Positions 6,267 through 8,962 of a DNA stretch of 8,962 nucleotides are shown one piece after another; position 1 is the first letter of the stretch, and every line of letters starts with the position of its first letter. The DNA is from Acidobacteriaceae bacterium (GTDB lineage: Bacteria > Acidobacteriota > Terriglobia > Terriglobales > Acidobacteriaceae): positions 11,668 to 20,629 of the forward strand of contig PKYX01000200.1 of NCBI GenBank assembly GCA_003132825.1, written 5' to 3'. Made by a program: the position numbers and the translations under genes. A model generated the notes under the pieces. The model worked only from the letters and a program-made list of their open reading frames with translations. It searched no databases and was not told the DNA's origin.

Positions 6267-6944
6267 ATGAAGGATTTTTTCCGCCGCCACGTGCTGCACA
6301 ACTTCAGCTTGAAGCTCATCTCGCTCGCCTTCGCCGTCGGGTTGTGGCTGGCCGTGGCTCAGGACCACACCGCGATCGTGCCGGTCGAAGTGCCCATTGA
6401 GTTTCGGAATATTCCCGAGAACCTGGAGATCAGCTCAGAGCACATTCCTCAGGCGCAGATCCGGCTGCGGGGTCCGGAGCGGTTGGTGCGGCGACTGCAG
6501 CGTTCCGATGTCGATCTGCAGATCGATTTGACCGGCACCAAGCCGGGCGAGCGCACCTTTGATCTGACTTCGCAGCAGGTTCATCATCCCTACGATCTTG
6601 AGGTCGATCTGGTGGTCCCCAGCCAGCTTCATCTGATGTTCGATACGCGACTCACCCGTCAAGTCGACATTCACCCCCGGGTGGTAGGCACCTTCGCTGC
6701 CGGATACGGCATTGGCCGGATTGTGATCGATCCCCCGGCGATCAACATCACCGGCCCGAGCAAGCGGGTCGAGGCAGTGGAAAATGCGATTACCGATCCG
6801 GTGGACGTAACCGGCACCATGGAGCGCGGCACCTTTGTTACCCATGCCTACGTTTCTGATCCCATGGTGCAGGTGGTGGACCCTGCTCCTATTCGTGTCA
6901 CGGTTATCATGGAGAAGCAGCCGGGCGCGAGCCAGACACACTAA
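6267..6944 (+). CDS. cdaR: YbbR-domain CdaA regulator CdaR
   Basis: A 225-residue protein. One N-terminal signal-anchor helix (about 12-31, LKLISLAFAVGLWLAVAQ) follows a basic FFRRH start, so the rest should face the extracytoplasmic side. Two YbbR repeats follow (about 36-126 and 129-215); the second contains GYGIGRIVIDPPAINITGP, the typical YbbR 'P..V.V.GP' pattern. The Bacillus protein has four repeats, so this is a short version. In Firmicutes CdaR binds CdaA and modulates its cyclase activity. Here that role is inferred from the adjacency. The ATG lies 2 bases after the cdaA stop, and its AGGAGG (6248-6253) sits inside the cdaA end, 13 bases from the ATG, a rather long spacing that suggests translational coupling. 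The next gene, glmM, starts 14 bases after the stop. Confidence 0.9.
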   Translation: MKDFFRRHVLHNFSLKLISLAFAVGLWLAVAQDHTAIVPVEVPIEFRNIPENLEISSEHIPQAQIRLRGPERLVRRLQRSDVDLQIDLTGTKPGERTFDLTSQQVHHPYDLEVDLVVPSQLHLMFDTRLTRQVDIHPRVVGTFAAGYGIGRIVIDPPAINITGPSKRVEAVENAITDPVDVTGTMERGTFVTHAYVSDPMVQVVDPAPIRVTVIMEKQPGASQTH

Positions 6945-6958
6945 TCTCACGGAGCACA

Positions 6959-8341
6959 ATGACTTCTCAGGCGCGACAACTTTTTGGGACGGATGGAATT
7001 CGCGGAGTGGCTGGCGAATTTCCTTTGACGATGGAGAGCACCTATCTGATTGGCTGCGCGCTGGGCCATGATCTGGTGCGGAGTGCTCCGCGGGCGCGAG
7101 TTGTGATCGGCCAGGACACCCGGGAGTCGAGCTCCTGGATCGCGGATCATGTGGCGCTGGGGTTGGCCTCGTGCGGATGTGAGGTTCACAGCGCCGGCGT
7201 GATTACGACCCCGGGCGTCGCCTACCTGGCTCGCGCGCTTGGGTATGCTGCCGGAGTGGTGATCTCGGCGTCGCACAATCCCTGGACCGACAATGGCATC
7301 AAGGTTTTTTCGGGCGATGGCTACAAATTGCCGGATGCACATGAATTGGCCATCGAGCAGGAGATTTTCGCCCGGCTGCGGGACGCGCAACCGGGGCAAC
7401 TACCCTCTGCCGAGCCCGCTCCCAGCCTGCCCGGCGAGGCGAATCTGCGCCACGCCTACATCGAATGGCTGGGCCAGAGTGTAGGCGCCGATCTCAGCCG
7501 GCTCCGGGTCTTTGTGGACTGCGCCCACGGAGCGGCCACCGCCGAGGCTCCCGAACTGTTTCGCGCCCGCGGCATTCAGGCATCGTTCGCCTGCGCATCG
7601 CCCGATGGCAAGAACATCAATGCGGGTTGCGGCGCCCTCTACCCCGCCGCTCTGGCCCAGGTGGTCGCGGAAAAGGTGGGCAGCTTTGACCTGGGGATCA
7701 CGTTTGACGGGGACGCGGACCGGGTTCTGTTCTGCGATGCAGAAGGACGGGTGGTGAATGGCGACGCCGTCCTACTGCTAGCCGCCCGCGATATGAAGGC
7801 GCGGGGAACGCTGCCGGGTCTGACCGTGGTCGCCACCACCATGTCGAACATGGGCCTTGAGATCGCGCTGCGGGATTCCGGCATTCGGATGCTCCGCGCC
7901 GCGGTGGGCGACAAGTACGTGCTCGAGGAAATGCAGAAGGGCGGCTCAACGCTCGGCGGAGAGCAATCCGGGCACATCATTTTCCGCGACGGCGAGGCCA
8001 CGACCGGCGATGGGCTGCTGACTGCGCTGCGCGTGATGGAGATCATGGTGCGCACCGGGCGCTCGCTCCAGGAGCTGGTGAGTGATCTCAAGGTCTTTCC
8101 GCAGACGATTCAAAACGTCCGGGTGCGAGAGAAAACGCCATTCCGGCAAGTTCCGGAGATCGCACGCGCCATTGCTTCCGCGGAAAATGAACTGGACGGG
8201 AAGGGACGCGTCGTGGTGCGTTACTCCGGCACCGAAGCGCTGGCCCGCGTGATGATCGAAGCAGAGTCAGAAGAGAAGATGATGCGGCTGGCCGACAACA
8301 TCGCCCAAGTGATTCGGAGTGCTCTCGGCGCGAATTTCTGA
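6959..8341 (+). CDS. glmM: Phosphoglucosamine mutase
   Basis: A 460-residue cytoplasmic enzyme that converts glucosamine-6-phosphate to glucosamine-1-phosphate on the route to UDP-GlcNAc, peptidoglycan and lipopolysaccharide. The N terminus carries LFGTDGIRGVAGE. The phosphoserine loop is ISASHNP with catalytic Ser105. The Mg2+ loop is DGDADR (250-255), the sugar loop GGEQSGH (333-339) and the C-terminal phosphate loop RYSGTE (421-426). All four alpha-D-phosphohexomutase domains are complete. The EQSGH loop and overall fit favour GlmM over phosphomannomutase/PGM, as does the operon with cdaA-cdaR. GGAG 4 bases before the ATG serves as ribosome binding site. In Firmicutes GlmM directly inhibits CdaA, which gives the clustering a regulatory meaning. 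The gene ends 19 bases before the convergent hydrolase stop, with no clear terminator in between. Confidence 0.97.
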   Translation: MTSQARQLFGTDGIRGVAGEFPLTMESTYLIGCALGHDLVRSAPRARVVIGQDTRESSSWIADHVALGLASCGCEVHSAGVITTPGVAYLARALGYAAGVVISASHNPWTDNGIKVFSGDGYKLPDAHELAIEQEIFARLRDAQPGQLPSAEPAPSLPGEANLRHAYIEWLGQSVGADLSRLRVFVDCAHGAATAEAPELFRARGIQASFACASPDGKNINAGCGALYPAALAQVVAEKVGSFDLGITFDGDADRVLFCDAEGRVVNGDAVLLLAARDMKARGTLPGLTVVATTMSNMGLEIALRDSGIRMLRAAVGDKYVLEEMQKGGSTLGGEQSGHIIFRDGEATTGDGLLTALRVMEIMVRTGRSLQELVSDLKVFPQTIQNVRVREKTPFRQVPEIARAIASAENELDGKGRVVVRYSGTEALARVMIEAESEEKMMRLADNIAQVIRSALGANF

Positions 8342-8360
8342 GCCCTGCGTTTGGCCACCC

Positions 8361-8962
8361 TCAGCGCTGGGACTCATCCAACAGCTGCTTCAGATACTGC
8401 TGCCACACGGCAGCCCAGGTGTGCGTTCCATGACCGTGAGTTTGATCGGAGGCGGGAATCAGCACAAAATGGCCGTTTTTCACCCGCTTGATCTCGCGTT
8501 CCGCAATCCCTAACTCTGGCGGATTGATAAAGTCGTCGGCCGAATTCACGAACATCACCGGCACCGCGATCTTCTCCAGGCCCGGCGAGGGATCATAATT
8601 CCGCGAGGCGCTCACCGCATACAGAAGATCGTTGGCGTCGGTGGCCGCCGTTACTCGCGGAATCAGCTCCCCGAGGTAGTGATCGGCGGCTTCCCGGGTG
8701 GGAAAACTCTTCTGCATTTGCAGCGGCGCGCTGCCAGCGATCAGCAACATATCTGACCCGATCTCTAAGGCCGCGCGCGGCTCGGTGCTGTAGTCTCCGT
8801 TCTTCCAATCCGGATCCAATCGGATTCCATCGATCACCATCTTGCGCCAAAGGCGATTCCTCCCTGCGATTTCGACCGGCAGGCAGGCCAGCGGCATGGC
8901 CGCGTCCATGAAGTCGGGGTAGGTCTCCATCCAAATCCAGGAGTGCATGCAGCCCATCGAAG
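8361..8962 (-). CDS. Alpha/beta hydrolase, MetX (homoserine acetyltransferase)-like, C-terminal part
   Basis: The frame enters from the right edge and ends at the TGA 8361-8363, showing 199 full codons. The first visible codon (8958-8960) is Ser, followed by MGCMHSW, matching the nucleophile elbow of the MetX-like alpha/beta hydrolase family. A lid-like helical region follows. The remaining triad candidates are the Asp pair in NSADDFINPPE (8532-8537) and the His in THGHGTHTW (8430-8432). The part before the nucleophile is outside the window. Acyltransferases and plain esterases share this fold. The 'IPASDQTHGHGT' end is typical of MetX-like hydrolases annotated as homoserine acetyltransferase family without proven activity, so a role in methionine synthesis should not be assumed. 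It converges with glmM and shows no functional link to it. Confidence 0.85.
   Translation of the reverse strand, partial: SMGCMHSWIWMETYPDFMDAAMPLACLPVEIAGRNRLWRKMVIDGIRLDPDWKNGDYSTEPRAALEIGSDMLLIAGSAPLQMQKSFPTREAADHYLGELIPRVTAATDANDLLYAVSASRNYDPSPGLEKIAVPVMFVNSADDFINPPELGIAEREIKRVKNGHFVLIPASDQTHGHGTHTWAAVWQQYLKQLLDESQR

Noticed and set aside
8342..8360. Terminator between glmM and the hydrolase
   Set aside because: Only an 8-bp palindrome (CAGCGCTG) is present at the hydrolase end, with no T run.

Overview
The window is GC-rich, densely coding bacterial chromosome with short intergenic gaps (none above about 170 bases). No rRNA, tRNA, CRISPR array, insertion sequence or phage gene was seen. 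The gene content suggests a soil-type acidobacterium (Acidobacteriota, class Terriglobia or close): an exported GH31 glycosidase, an exported bicupin, a DUF2905 membrane protein, and a cdaA-cdaR-glmM run in a GC-rich Gram-negative-like genome. This placement rests on gene style and arrangement, not on a database search.

Layout. (1) Positions 1-75 hold the first 25 codons of a minus-strand gene, tentatively a GlcG/HbpS-like (DUF336) heme-binding-type protein. It is divergent from (2) an exported glycoside hydrolase family 31 enzyme at 207-2564, most like alpha-xylosidases. (3) A convergent gap carries an inverted repeat and a small 12-bp direct repeat, followed by a minus-strand exported two-domain cupin (2687-3385). 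(4) Divergent from the cupin is a 74-residue two-helix DUF2905 membrane protein (3470-3694), followed by xseA, the exonuclease VII large subunit (3842-5209), without an adjacent xseB. (5) A 167-bp gap with a promoter-like element leads into a three-gene operon: cdaA (membrane diadenylate cyclase), cdaR (YbbR-repeat regulator) and glmM (phosphoglucosamine mutase), with gaps of 2 and 14 bases. (6) A minus-strand alpha/beta hydrolase of the MetX-like type converges on glmM and runs off the right edge just upstream of its nucleophile serine.

How the genes work together. The cdaA-cdaR-glmM run is the clearest functional unit. CdaA makes cyclic di-AMP. CdaR faces the periplasmic or extracytoplasmic side and, in Firmicutes, modulates CdaA. 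GlmM makes glucosamine-1-phosphate for peptidoglycan and, in Firmicutes, binds and inhibits CdaA. The order matches the Firmicutes operon, so second-messenger output and wall precursor supply are probably coupled here too. The other genes look like independent housekeeping or accessory units.

I found no convincing undescribed multigene system. The observations most worth checking are regulatory or small-scale. TAnnnT hexamers sit 7-8 nt before the start codons of three genes, two of which lack a Shine-Dalgarno, suggesting leaderless transcripts. A short duplication may have changed the cupin C terminus. A repeat pair and a C-run cluster lie upstream of cdaA.
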